Source: Candidatus Methanomethylophilaceae archaeon (GTDB taxonomy: Archaea > Thermoplasmatota > Thermoplasmata > Methanomassiliicoccales > Methanomethylophilaceae). From it: DNA of 64,000 nt. This document shows, one piece after another, positions 8,160 through 16,289 of this stretch (position 1 is the first letter of the stretch; every line of letters begins with the position of its first letter). Under the pieces are notes generated by a model that was given only the letters and a program-made list of their open reading frames with translations, did not search any database and had not been told where the DNA came from. The DNA lies in NCBI GenBank assembly GCA_016297775.1, contig JAEDGA010000001.1, positions 1 to 64,000 of the forward strand, given 5' to 3'. The translations under genes were made by a program, and so were the position numbers.

Positions 8160-9458
8160 TCAAAACACCCTCTTGTCGATGACCCTCTTCGCCTTCCCTT
8201 CGAACCTGGGAAGCGAACCGGCCTCCTTCAACTCGACTATGACAGCGATGTTGAGGTATTTCTTCATCTCGTATTCTATGCGCTTCCTGAGGGCGACCAT
8301 CTCCTCGATCTTGTCGCTGAACGCCTCGTCCTTGATCTCGATCTGCACGGTCATGGTGTCGAGGTCCTCCTCCCTCTCGACGATGATCATGTACTGGTCG
8401 CCGACCTCGGGGATCTGCATGAGTGCATGCTCGACCTGCGAGGGGAATACGTTGATACCGCGAACTATCAGCATGTCGTCGGACCTTCCGGAGATCCTGT
8501 CGATACGGGGGGAAGTCCTTCCGCACTCGCACTCGTCGTCCATCAGGCAGGTGAGGTCTCTGATCTTGTACCTGACGAGGGGGAACGCCTCCTTGCGGAG
8601 CATGGTGACGACCATCTCTCCCTTCTGTCCGGGCTCCAGGACCTCTCCGGTCTCTGGGTCCAGGATCTCCACGTACATGATATCGGCGGGGATGTGGATA
8701 CCCTTCCTCTCCTCGCACTCGGTGAACATGGGGCCGGCCTGCTCGGAGGTACCGTAGACATCGTACGCCCTGATACCGGTGGATTCTTCGATGCGCTTTC
8801 TCATTCCCTCCGTCCAGGGTTCCGCTCCGAGGATGGCCTTCTTGAGCTTGGTGTCCCTCCTGAAGTCTATACCGAGCTTGTTGGCAACGGTGATCATGTG
8901 GATGAGGTAGGACGGGGTACACGCGATCGCGGTCACTCCCAGATCCTGCATGAGCTCTAACTGCCTCTCGGTACCTCCGGTACCGGACGGGAGGACGGTG
9001 GCCCCTACCGCTTCTGCTCCGTAGTGGAGTCCGAGACCTCCGGTGAACAGACCGTATCCATAGGAGACCTGCATGATATCGTCCTTTCCGATACCGATGG
9101 AGGTGAGGGATCTGGCGAGTGCCTCGGTCCAGTATCCGATATCGTTCTGTGTGTATCCCACCAGGGTGGGCTTTCCGGTGGTTCCGGAGGATACATGGTA
9201 TCTGACGACCTCGGTGTTGGGCACGGTGAAGAGCTTGGTGGGGTAGAAGTCCCTCAGGTCCTGCTTGTACATGAAGGGGAGTTTGGCGATGTCCTTCAGA
9301 CAGGTGATGTCGCCGGGAAGGACTCCCTGGGCCTTCATCCTGTCGTGATAGAATTGATTGTTCTGATAAAGGTTGTCGACGAGCTTCTTGAGACTGATGT
9401 ACTGCATCTTCTTGAGTTCGTCCTTGGGCATGCATTCAATCTTCTCGTTCCAGTACAA
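8160..9458 (-). CDS. paaK: Phenylacetate-CoA ligase (paralog 2)
   Basis: A 432-residue ligase, clearly similar along its length to the copy at 4689-5990, with SSGTTGKP at about 90-97 and the C-terminal GRSDDMLIVRG hinge. I chose a TTG start at 9458 giving MYWNEKIE, because it matches the paralog's start (MTFWNEEIE) and has AAGGTG six nt upstream. The upstream ATG at 9503 lies inside or next to the likely TATA box (AGATATAT, about 9505-9515). It heads a four-gene operon with the ACT, SelB-like and zinc-ribbon genes. Confidence 0.92.
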   Translation of the reverse strand: MYWNEKIECMPKDELKKMQYISLKKLVDNLYQNNQFYHDRMKAQGVLPGDITCLKDIAKLPFMYKQDLRDFYPTKLFTVPNTEVVRYHVSSGTTGKPTLVGYTQNDIGYWTEALARSLTSIGIGKDDIMQVSYGYGLFTGGLGLHYGAEAVGATVLPSGTGGTERQLELMQDLGVTAIACTPSYLIHMITVANKLGIDFRRDTKLKKAILGAEPWTEGMRKRIEESTGIRAYDVYGTSEQAGPMFTECEERKGIHIPADIMYVEILDPETGEVLEPGQKGEMVVTMLRKEAFPLVRYKIRDLTCLMDDECECGRTSPRIDRISGRSDDMLIVRGINVFPSQVEHALMQIPEVGDQYMIIVEREEDLDTMTVQIEIKDEAFSDKIEEMVALRKRIEYEMKKYLNIAVIVELKEAGSLPRFEGKAKRVIDKRVF

Positions 9459-9542
9459 TAGTGCACCTTCTTTTATGATTGGAGTACACATTGATGCACT
9501 CATATATCTAATAAATCTAGAGATTGTTTGAAAGATTAAAGG

Positions 9543-9567
9543 AATAGGGCAATATCGTTACCCTATT
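9543..9567. terminator. Inverted repeat between the HHH protein and paaK2
   Basis: AATAGGG and CCCTATT, 11 nt apart, with further matching bases inside (AA/TT), in an AT-rich gap. On the minus strand it follows the 9599-9877 gene and is succeeded by CCTTTAATCTTTC, so it may be its terminator. It could instead be an upstream operator of paaK2. Confidence 0.4.
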
Positions 9568-9598
9568 ATTTTAAAATTTATTGTTATTTATTCTGTCA

Positions 9599-9877
9599 TC
9601 AGCGGGTCACGCCTTTTTTGGCCATCCCCACCGCGATCTTGATCATCTTCTGCATACAGGGTTCCGCGTAGAAATCCTTCCTTAGTGTGAGAGCTTCATA
9701 CAATGCATCGGGATCCTTGTCCTTCAGATCGTCGATCTCCCTGATTCCGAGTAGATACAATCCGCGACAGCATTTCTCGCTGACGGATGGGAGTTTTCTC
9801 AGTTTCTCCACGGTGGTCCTCTCATCCTCGTTCATGGGCGGCAGGTCGCCGCCGGTACCGCAAGCAGTTCCGTCCAT
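9599..9877 (-). CDS. Cdd1-like helix-hairpin-helix protein (pathogenicity locus family)
   Basis: A 92-residue protein. From about residue 20 it has the helix-hairpin-helix pattern LRKLPSVSEKCCRGLYLLGI followed by IDDLKDKDPDALYEAL, as in the small Cdd1/pathogenicity-locus family, which may bind DNA. A cysteine (EPC) near the C-terminus is usual in the family. The start at 9877 fits the TATA box TATAAATA, whose centre is about 27 nt upstream (leaderless). It diverges from the methyltransferase at 9960. Confidence 0.75.
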   Translation of the reverse strand: MDGTACGTGGDLPPMNEDERTTVEKLRKLPSVSEKCCRGLYLLGIREIDDLKDKDPDALYEALTLRKDFYAEPCMQKMIKIAVGMAKKGVTR

Positions 9878-9959
9878 ACATATGCAATCGCATGATGGCT
9901 ATTTATACGCGCAGTCGGTCCAGTATGTTACGGGAGCGATCCCGGGAGATGTATCCTCC

Positions 9960-10571
9960 ATGACCGACGGACAGGCCGACAGATGGGACGAACTCTACAG
10001 GGGACAGGGACGCCAGTGGCGCGGGGTGACGGACATCTCCGGATTGGGGATCGCACACGGGTCCCGTGTGCTGGAGGTGGGTTGCGGGAACGGCAAGACC
10101 CTCGCGGCTCTGAAGGAGGCCGGTATCCGGGCGGTAGGTGTGGATTTCTCCATGGAAGCGGTGAACGCTTGCCGCAGACTCCTTCCGGATGCGGATGTCG
10201 TATGCGGGGACCTCCTGTCCCTGCCGTTCGGAGACGGTTCCTTCGATTGCGTGATCCTGTTCCATGTGCTGGAGAACGTATCCGCGGATGACATGGATAC
10301 CGCGGTATCGGAGATACGCCGCGTACTCAGGTCCGGGGGGAAGGCGTACGTACGCTCCTTCGCGCTGGGGGATATGCGTTCCGAGAAGGGTGAGAGGATA
10401 TCCGAGGACACGGTGATCCGCGGGAACGGGATCAGATACCGCTATTATTCGGAGGATTCCCTGTCGTCGGCGTTCGGATGCGCGTACGCGGACAGCATAC
10501 GTACGGTCACCGAGAGCACACGTTTCGGTACGGTACGTTCCAGGGTGGAGGCGGTGTTCACCTTCCCGTGA
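9960..10571 (+). CDS. SAM-dependent class I methyltransferase
   Basis: A 203-residue Rossmann-fold methyltransferase of the Methyltransf_11/25 type. Motif I is VLEVGCGNGKTLAAL (about 35-49), followed by an acidic GVDFS (motif II), GDLLSLPFGDGSFDCVILFHVLE (motif III-IV region) and a post-I LRSGGKAYV. The substrate cannot be told from the sequence. The ATG at 9960 has GGGAGATG upstream; a longer in-frame reading would run through the divergent promoter. Confidence 0.88.
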   Translation: MTDGQADRWDELYRGQGRQWRGVTDISGLGIAHGSRVLEVGCGNGKTLAALKEAGIRAVGVDFSMEAVNACRRLLPDADVVCGDLLSLPFGDGSFDCVILFHVLENVSADDMDTAVSEIRRVLRSGGKAYVRSFALGDMRSEKGERISEDTVIRGNGIRYRYYSEDSLSSAFGCAYADSIRTVTESTRFGTVRSRVEAVFTFP

Positions 10572-10619
10572 TGATGCCCTTTCGTAAGTCTTAAAAGATG
10601 ATTCCGTGTAGCGGGATGC

Positions 10620-10979
10620 ATGAAATGCCCCAAATGTGGTAAAGAGAACGAAGAAGGGGCGATATTCTGCGAGAACTGCGACTGGAAGCTCAACATGAAG
10701 TACGGCGGCGAGAAGATGGCCGTCAACTCCGTGTACTTCTCCTTCGCCGCAGTGGCCCTCGGTATCGCCGCACTTGTCACCGCATTCCTCGTCAAGGTAC
10801 CCCTCGCGGCCGTGATATGCGGTGCGATCGGTATGTTCCTCGGAGGATACACACAGTCCTTCGTGAGGATAACCGGCATGGAGGGTGACATCCGCACCAA
10901 GCTCGTGGTCATCGCGGTCGTCGGTCTCCTGATGTCCGTCATCGGATTCGTATACGGATTCGCCAACCTGTCCTTCTGA
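10620..10979 (+). CDS. Zinc-ribbon membrane protein, unknown function
   Basis: A 119-residue protein with an N-terminal zinc ribbon (CPKCGKENEEGAIFCENC, residues 3-20) and then about three membrane helices (roughly 36-60, 62-80, 93-115). Membrane-anchored zinc ribbons of this kind are common in archaea, with no assigned role. A TATA-like CTTAAAAG about 27 nt before the ATG suggests its own leaderless transcript. The YkgJ-family gene starts 11 nt downstream. Confidence 0.75.
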   Translation: MKCPKCGKENEEGAIFCENCDWKLNMKYGGEKMAVNSVYFSFAAVALGIAALVTAFLVKVPLAAVICGAIGMFLGGYTQSFVRITGMEGDIRTKLVVIAVVGLLMSVIGFVYGFANLSF

Positions 10980-10990
10980 GGTGCGCATAC

Positions 10991-11524
10991 ATGGCCATAT
11001 ACCGCGGCAAATACATCCTCCAGGGTCTGGACGAGATCCCTCCGGAGATGGAGAAGGATCTGGACCTTGCCTACGACCTGTGCAGCGAGCTGAAGGCCAC
11101 ATCGCCCTGTGCGATGTGCGGAAGGTGCTGCCACCAGCCCTTCATCACCGTTCGCGACGAGGAGGTGGAACGCGTGGCGAACGCCGCGGGTATGGAGATC
11201 TACGATTTCGTCATGGAGCATCTGTACCGCGAGGACGACAGATGGCTGTTCAAGGTCACCAATCCCTGTGCCTTCCTCGGAGAGGATAACAGGTGCAGGA
11301 TATGGAAGGACAGACCGGAGATCTGTGACGAGTTCCCGTACATGGTGTCGATGTTCATGGGAAGGGTGTATCTCGCGATAACCCATCCTGATCATGACAT
11401 CATGGGGGACCTGGAGTACATGGACGATACCTGGCCGTGTACCCCGATAATAAAATCCAACATCGGAAGGATGATCGACGAGGCCAGACGCAAGCGTCAG
11501 GCCAGGTCGTGCTCCGAGATGTGA
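10991..11524 (+). CDS. YkgJ-family cysteine-cluster protein
   Basis: A 177-residue protein with the YkgJ zinc/iron-chelating cysteine pattern CAMCGRCCH near residue 38, then CAFLGEDNRCRIWKDRPEIC in the middle. Family members are thought to bind zinc or an iron-sulfur cluster; the precise role is unknown. Likely co-transcribed with the upstream zinc-ribbon gene. Its last 28 bp overlap the 3' end of the convergent hydrolase gene. Confidence 0.85.
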   Translation: MAIYRGKYILQGLDEIPPEMEKDLDLAYDLCSELKATSPCAMCGRCCHQPFITVRDEEVERVANAAGMEIYDFVMEHLYREDDRWLFKVTNPCAFLGEDNRCRIWKDRPEICDEFPYMVSMFMGRVYLAITHPDHDIMGDLEYMDDTWPCTPIIKSNIGRMIDEARRKRQARSCSEM

Positions 11525-12282
11525 GCCTTGAACGCCTCGGCGTACAAGGAGGGTTTGATTATGTGTCCGACGTTCTCGATCCTCAGGACCTTGCATCCCG
11601 GGATCCTGTCGGATATATAATCTCCCAATTTCGGTTCCACCATTATATCGCTGAGACCGTGCACCGACAGGGTGGGCACGGATATCTTGGACACCTTCTC
11701 CCTGGTATCGAACTCGTCCAGGGCACCCATCTGCATCTTGCATCCTTTGGCGTTCAGGGTATCCAGGGACCTGAGCGTCCTGCCTTTGGCCTCCAATCCG
11801 GAGAAGAAATCCTCGGTGAAACAGAACGCGTTCGTCATCATGCTGATGTACTCGGCACTGGCACCGGCGACGGCGCAGTCGCATATACCGTTCATGAAGT
11901 AGCTGGAACGTGCGGGACGGTAGGGGTATGCCGATACCAGCGTGAGGGATCTCAGGCGTTCGGGGTGCTGGATGGCAAACTCCTGTGCGATGTGTCCGCC
12001 CATGGACCATCCCAGCATGTGTGCCTTGTAGATCCCGAGGTGGTCGAAGAGTGCCAAAGTATCATCCACGAAATCCTGACAGCGTATCCTGTCCTTGTGG
12101 AACACGGTCTTTCCGGCACCCCTGTTATCGAATACGATGACCCTGTGCTTCTCCGCGAGCTCCGGTATGAGAGCCTTGAAGAAAGTGGTGTCCCCGCTGA
12201 ATCCGGTAATCAGTACGACCGGGGTTCCCTCCCCCGATTCCTCGTAATACATGCTTATCCCGTTTATGTCGGCAAACGGCAT
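11497..12282 (-). CDS. Alpha/beta hydrolase
   Basis: A 261-residue soluble hydrolase. The nucleophile elbow is GWSMGG (Ser at about 98), the oxyanion-hole region is ITGFSGD near 26-32, the acid is probably Asp in HGLSD (about 212), and the histidine is in VGHIIKPS (about 240). Substrate unknown. Monocistronic, with a possible TATA near 12310. The 28-bp 3' overlap with the YkgJ gene is convergent. Confidence 0.88.
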   Translation of the reverse strand: MPFADINGISMYYEESGEGTPVVLITGFSGDTTFFKALIPELAEKHRVIVFDNRGAGKTVFHKDRIRCQDFVDDTLALFDHLGIYKAHMLGWSMGGHIAQEFAIQHPERLRSLTLVSAYPYRPARSSYFMNGICDCAVAGASAEYISMMTNAFCFTEDFFSGLEAKGRTLRSLDTLNAKGCKMQMGALDEFDTREKVSKISVPTLSVHGLSDIMVEPKLGDYISDRIPGCKVLRIENVGHIIKPSLYAEAFKAHISEHDLA

Positions 12283-12387
12283 CTTCTCACCTATATCCGA
12301 CCCATTTTCATTGTTTACTTAAAACATTCTGCTTTATCCGGGATTTTGAGTGGATAGACGTAACAATCGGTCCCGATAATCAGTAAA

Positions 12388-12410
12388 GCTTATACATCAG
12401 CTGATAAAAT
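12388..12410 (+). promoter_or_regulatory. Promoter of the XRE-cupin operon with embedded palindrome
   Basis: TATA-like GCTTATAC is followed directly by the perfect 10-bp palindrome ATCAGCTGAT (12396-12405), which covers the space just after the TATA box. A related half-site AATCAG lies upstream near 12378. The position suits autorepression by the XRE-type protein encoded next. Confidence 0.4.
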
Positions 12411-12450
12411 CGAGGCCGTACCGAAAAAAAGGTATGAGAGGTATCAGAAA

Positions 12451-13005
12451 ATGACCGAAGGAAAGCTCGGAGCAAGGATCAGAAAATACAGGGAACAACT
12501 CGGATTGAGCCAGGAGCAGCTTGCAGTCAACGCAGGACTCGATGCTGGATTCGTGGCGGATGTAGAGAACGACCTTGTGTATCCCCCCATCGGGAACATC
12601 ATCAAACTCTCCAGGGCACTCGGCCAGAGGGTCGGAACCTTCATGGACGACCAGTTCCGCCCGGATCCCATCATCACCAGGTCCGGTGCCGTCGAGGAGG
12701 AGACCGCTTCCCACAGGGGTGCGAAGGGACACTATCACTACTTCCCCCTGGGTAACGGAAAGTCCGACAGGCACATGGAGCCTCTCTTCATCAGGATCGA
12801 GGAGGACGAGTCCAAGGAGATGTCCTCTCACGAGGGAGAGGAGTTCATCATCGTAATGTCCGGTAAGGTATTGATCAAGTACGGAAAGATGGAGGAGGTC
12901 CTGTGCGCGGGAGACACCGTGTACTACAACTCCGTTGTCCCCCACTTCATCGGAGCCGTCGATGGACCCGCAGAGATCTACGCGGTCCTGTACGTACCCA
13001 TGTGA
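12451..13005 (+). CDS. XRE-type HTH regulator with C-terminal cupin domain
   Basis: A 184-residue regulator. Residues about 7-65 form a helix-turn-helix (LSQEQLAVNAGLDAGFVADVE) and residues about 110-180 a cupin barrel with the HEGEEFIIVMSGKVLI motif. Such fusions bind DNA and a small effector. GAGGT lies 8 nt before the ATG. It is the first gene of a three-gene operon with an acyl-CoA synthetase and a flavoprotein, so it probably controls use of the acid that the synthetase activates. Confidence 0.9.
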   Translation: MTEGKLGARIRKYREQLGLSQEQLAVNAGLDAGFVADVENDLVYPPIGNIIKLSRALGQRVGTFMDDQFRPDPIITRSGAVEEETASHRGAKGHYHYFPLGNGKSDRHMEPLFIRIEEDESKEMSSHEGEEFIIVMSGKVLIKYGKMEEVLCAGDTVYYNSVVPHFIGAVDGPAEIYAVLYVPM

Positions 13006-13014
13006 GGTATGAAG

Positions 13015-14676
13015 ATGGTCTGTGTACCCAGGAAGGAATTCACAAGCAACGAGAGGTTGGGAGACCTCTTGGACAAGTGCATCAGGAACCACCCCGACAA
13101 CGACGCCATCGTCTATGTGGACCGTGACCTCAGACTCTCCTGGAGGGAGTGGGGTATCGCGGTCGACCAGGTGGCCAAGGGTCTGATGGCCATGGGTGTG
13201 AACAAGGGCGACAAGGTGGCCGTATGGGCCACCAACGTCCCCGACTGGATCACGCTGATGTTCGCCACCGCGAAGATCGGTGCCATCCTCCTCACCATCA
13301 ACACCAACTACCAGGAGGCCGAGTTGGATTATGTCCTCAGGCAGTCCGACATGGAGTATCTGTTCCTGATCAACGGTGTCCGCGACACCGATTACGTGAA
13401 GATCGTGTACAATCTGATCCCGGAGCTGAAGACCCAGCCCAGGGAGAGCCTCCACAGCGAGAAGTACCCGCACCTGAGGAAGGTCTGCTTCCTCGGACCC
13501 GAGAAGCACCGCGGTATGTACTCCATGTCAGAGGTGAGGTCCCTCGCCATTCAGATCGGCGATGACGAGTATAAGGAGAGACAGGATTCAGTCGACGTGC
13601 ACGACGTCACCATGATGCAGTACACCTCCGGAACCACCGGATTCCCCAAGGGAGTCATGCTGTCCCACTTCAACATCGCGAACGACGGTTACTGGCTGGG
13701 TGCCAACATGAACTACGGACCCACCGACAGGCTCTGCATCAACGTCCCGTTGTTCCACTGTTTCGGATGCGTCCTCGGAGTCATGGCATGTATCAACCAC
13801 GGTGTCACCATGGTGTTCTGCGAGGTCTTCGACCCCGTCAAGGTCATGACCTCCATCGAGACCGAGCGCTGCACGTCCGTATACGGTGTCCCCACCATGT
13901 TCATCGCGATCCTGGAGCACAAGCTGTTCAGCAAGTTCGACTTCTCCTCGCTGAGGACCGGTATCATGGCCGGATCCCCCTGCCCAATCAAGGCGATGGA
14001 GGAGGTCGTCGACAAGATGAACATGAAGGAGATCACCATCGTCTACGGACTCACCGAGGCATCCCCCGGAATGACCCAGACCAGGTACGACGAGCCTTCC
14101 ATCGAGAAGAAGTGCTCCTCGGTCGGAAAGAAGCTCCAGGGAGTGGACACGGTCATCCTGGACCCGGATACCTATGAGCCCTGTCCTCCCGGCAAGATCG
14201 GAGAGTTCTGCTGTAAGGGATACAACGTCATGAAGGGATACTACAAGATGCCCGAGGAGACCGCCAAGATCATCGATTCCAACGGATACCTCCACTCCGG
14301 AGACCTTGGATACATGGACGAGGACGGATACTTCTATGTCACCGGAAGGATCAAGGACATGATCATCCGCGGTGGAGAGAACATCTACCCGAAGGAGGTG
14401 GAGGACTTCCTCTACACCTGTCCCGGCATCAGCGACGTCCAGGTCGTCGGTGTCCCCAGCAAGAAGTACGGAGAGCAGCCCGGTGCATTCATCATCAGGA
14501 AGAAGGATGCGGATCTCACTGAGCAGGACGTTTTGGACTTCTGCAAGGGACAGATCGCTTGGTACAAGACTCCCAAGTACATCGCCTTCGTGGACCAGTT
14601 CCCGCTCAACGCTGCAGGGAAGATCATGAAGTACAAACTCAGAGAGCAGGCGCACGAGCTCTGGCCGGATGCGTGA
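13015..14676 (+). CDS. AMP-dependent acyl-CoA synthetase/ligase
   Basis: A 553-residue adenylate-forming enzyme of the medium/long-chain acyl-CoA synthetase group. It has the ATP motif YTSGTTGFPKGVMLS near 203, YGLTEASPGMTQ near 345 and the C-domain signature GRIKDMIIRGGENIYPKE with the conserved catalytic lysine near the C-terminus (NAAGKIMKYKLR). It makes an acyl-CoA from a free acid, ATP and CoA; chain length is unknown. GAGGT sits 6 nt before the chosen ATG at 13015; a second ATG 6 nt upstream directly abuts that site and is less likely. Confidence 0.93.
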   Translation: MVCVPRKEFTSNERLGDLLDKCIRNHPDNDAIVYVDRDLRLSWREWGIAVDQVAKGLMAMGVNKGDKVAVWATNVPDWITLMFATAKIGAILLTINTNYQEAELDYVLRQSDMEYLFLINGVRDTDYVKIVYNLIPELKTQPRESLHSEKYPHLRKVCFLGPEKHRGMYSMSEVRSLAIQIGDDEYKERQDSVDVHDVTMMQYTSGTTGFPKGVMLSHFNIANDGYWLGANMNYGPTDRLCINVPLFHCFGCVLGVMACINHGVTMVFCEVFDPVKVMTSIETERCTSVYGVPTMFIAILEHKLFSKFDFSSLRTGIMAGSPCPIKAMEEVVDKMNMKEITIVYGLTEASPGMTQTRYDEPSIEKKCSSVGKKLQGVDTVILDPDTYEPCPPGKIGEFCCKGYNVMKGYYKMPEETAKIIDSNGYLHSGDLGYMDEDGYFYVTGRIKDMIIRGGENIYPKEVEDFLYTCPGISDVQVVGVPSKKYGEQPGAFIIRKKDADLTEQDVLDFCKGQIAWYKTPKYIAFVDQFPLNAAGKIMKYKLREQAHELWPDA

Positions 14677-14680
14677 TAGT

Positions 14681-15256
14681 ATGGTCAAGGTAGTGGCATT
14701 CAACTGTAGTCCCAGGAAGGACGGGAACACCGCACACATGATCCGCACGGTCCTGGATGTCCTCGAGTCCGAGGGCATCGAGACCGAGATGGTACAGGTC
14801 GGAGGCAACGTACTCCGCGGATGTGCCGTATGCGGTGCGTGCAAGCGCAACAAGGACATGAAGTGTGCATTCGGAAAGGACGGCATCAACGACTATGCGC
14901 AAAAGATGCTGGACGCTGACGGGATCATCATCGGTTCCCCCACGTACTACTCCGACATGACCGCCGAGTGCAAAGCACTCATCGACAGGTGCGGTTCCGT
15001 GCTAGGTCCTGCGGGTAAGCCCCTCAGCAGGAAGGTAGGTGCTGCCGTCTCCGCGGTCAGACGCGCCGGAGGTATCAACACCATCGACAGCATCCAGCAC
15101 TTCTTCACCATCAACGAGATGTACATAGCCAGTTCGTCTTACTGGAACATGAGTCTCTCAAGGGACCTCGGGGACTTCGAGAAGGATGAGGAAGGTATCA
15201 GGACCATGCGCAAGCTGGGAGAGAACATGGCCTACCTCCTGAAGAAACTCCAGTGA
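14681..15256 (+). CDS. NADPH-dependent FMN reductase/iron-sulfur flavoprotein-like
   Basis: A 191-residue flavodoxin-fold protein (FNCSPRKDGNTAHMI, FMN phosphate-binding loop at about 6-20). The CAVCGACKRNKDMKCAFGKD cysteine group near 50 resembles the cluster-binding segment of archaeal iron-sulfur flavoproteins. PTYYSDMTAECK is the second FMN loop. It starts 4 nt after the acyl-CoA synthetase stop codon, as the third gene of that operon. The redox partner is unknown. Confidence 0.85.
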   Translation: MVKVVAFNCSPRKDGNTAHMIRTVLDVLESEGIETEMVQVGGNVLRGCAVCGACKRNKDMKCAFGKDGINDYAQKMLDADGIIIGSPTYYSDMTAECKALIDRCGSVLGPAGKPLSRKVGAAVSAVRRAGGINTIDSIQHFFTINEMYIASSSYWNMSLSRDLGDFEKDEEGIRTMRKLGENMAYLLKKLQ

Positions 15257-15267
15257 AAAACCATAGA

Positions 15268-15296
15268 CACCGGTGCCCTCTCACGGGGCATCGGTG
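15268..15296 (+). terminator. Hairpin after the acyl-CoA synthetase operon
   Basis: An 11-bp stem (one G-T pair) with a 7-nt loop begins 12 nt after the stop codon and is followed by CATTTTGAAC. Confidence 0.55.
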
Positions 15297-15399
15297 CATT
15301 TTGAACATTCTCGATACTCTGTGCGATCCTATCCGTAATATTCGGACGGACGTCCATCTCACTTTTTGATATCTGGAACATGATCGGTCGGCGGATATG

Positions 15400-15837
15400 T
15401 CAAGCCAGTCTGAGACTCACGTACAGCGTCCCTCCGCCGATGACCCTCTCTTCTCCGCAATACGACGAACTGTATACGGATACGTCCTCCCCTATCATAA
15501 CGGTCTTTTCTCCATATGTGAGTTCTAGACAGTATCTAGCTCTGTTGAATGTGAGATCGTCGGCCATCGCCTTTATCCTGTCCCTGAGGTCCTTATCCCC
15601 TGAAGCAACGGCGTATGCCGCGACATCTGCCATTGTATAGGGTGTGTTGCCCATTTCAGGCAGAAGTCCGCGTCCGCCCATCTCGGTGGACATGAGGCGG
15701 TCGCAGACCTCGCTCGCATCCGGTGCGCGATCCTCTTCGGATATGTTTCCGAATGTCAGCATGGTCACGGAGATGAACGCCAGTATCGCGATGAAGATCA
15801 CGGCATCGAGGATGGCGACCATCCCCTTCCTGTTCAT
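15400..15837 (-). CDS. Pilin-like protein with class III signal-type N-terminus
   Basis: A 145-residue small protein. It starts NRKGMVAILDAVIFIAILAF, that is, a short basic leader ending in KG followed by a long hydrophobic helix, as in archaeal prepilins cut by EppA/PibD-type peptidases. The remainder is a soluble domain with one cysteine pair. Its ATG overlaps the upstream pilin-like gene's stop codon by 4 nt (ATGA), so both are made together. Likely a pilus subunit or minor pilin for the TadA/TadC-type machine encoded 3 kb away. Confidence 0.65.
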   Translation of the reverse strand: MNRKGMVAILDAVIFIAILAFISVTMLTFGNISEEDRAPDASEVCDRLMSTEMGGRGLLPEMGNTPYTMADVAAYAVASGDKDLRDRIKAMADDLTFNRARYCLELTYGEKTVMIGEDVSVYSSSYCGEERVIGGGTLYVSLRLA

Positions 15838-16235
15838 ACGAATGCTATCACCTCATACACTGCGGCACATCTGGTCCCGTCCGAACGGTACAGCATGATG
15901 TTCCCGTTCTTGATCATCTGATCCCTCCCGTCGGTCTCGGTACCCACGAACAGTGTGTGACGGTCGACATCTCCGGCCGTACTGACGTAGATCGTCATGG
16001 ATGCGTATCCTTTCCTGATGGCTTCGTCATTCGCAAAATCATCATCGATCCCTATGATGCCCTCATCGGTGACCGTGAGCATACCCAGGAAGTCTGTGGA
16101 GATCTCCTTGTGGATCTCCTCCTGCACACTGGTGTACACCAATACGGTCATGAAGGCCGACAATGCCACGGTGACTATCATCATCGCGGCCATGGTCTCC
16201 ATGAAACCGCCTATCGCACGTCTGTCCATTCTCAT
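15834..16235 (-). CDS. Pilin-like protein, class III signal-type N-terminus
   Basis: A 133-residue protein that begins with a basic segment, RRAIGG, followed by FMETMAAMMIVTVALSAFMT, a hydrophobic helix with a glutamate at position +3 after the likely cleavage site. This is the type IV pilin pattern. The first ATG, at 16235, is chosen because CTTTATTAG (minus strand, 16261-16269) is a TATA box about 30 nt upstream. First gene of the pair with 15400-15837. Confidence 0.65.
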   Translation of the reverse strand: MRMDRRAIGGFMETMAAMMIVTVALSAFMTVLVYTSVQEEIHKEISTDFLGMLTVTDEGIIGIDDDFANDEAIRKGYASMTIYVSTAGDVDRHTLFVGTETDGRDQMIKNGNIMLYRSDGTRCAAVYEVIAFV

Positions 16236-16289
16236 GGGTGATATATCCGCGCGACAGGTGCTAATAAAGGGGCCGTTAACGTTAATCGG

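Noticed and set aside
12397..14889. Long minus-strand open frames opposite the XRE-cupin and acyl-CoA synthetase genes
   Set aside because: Shadows caused by codon bias; no motifs.
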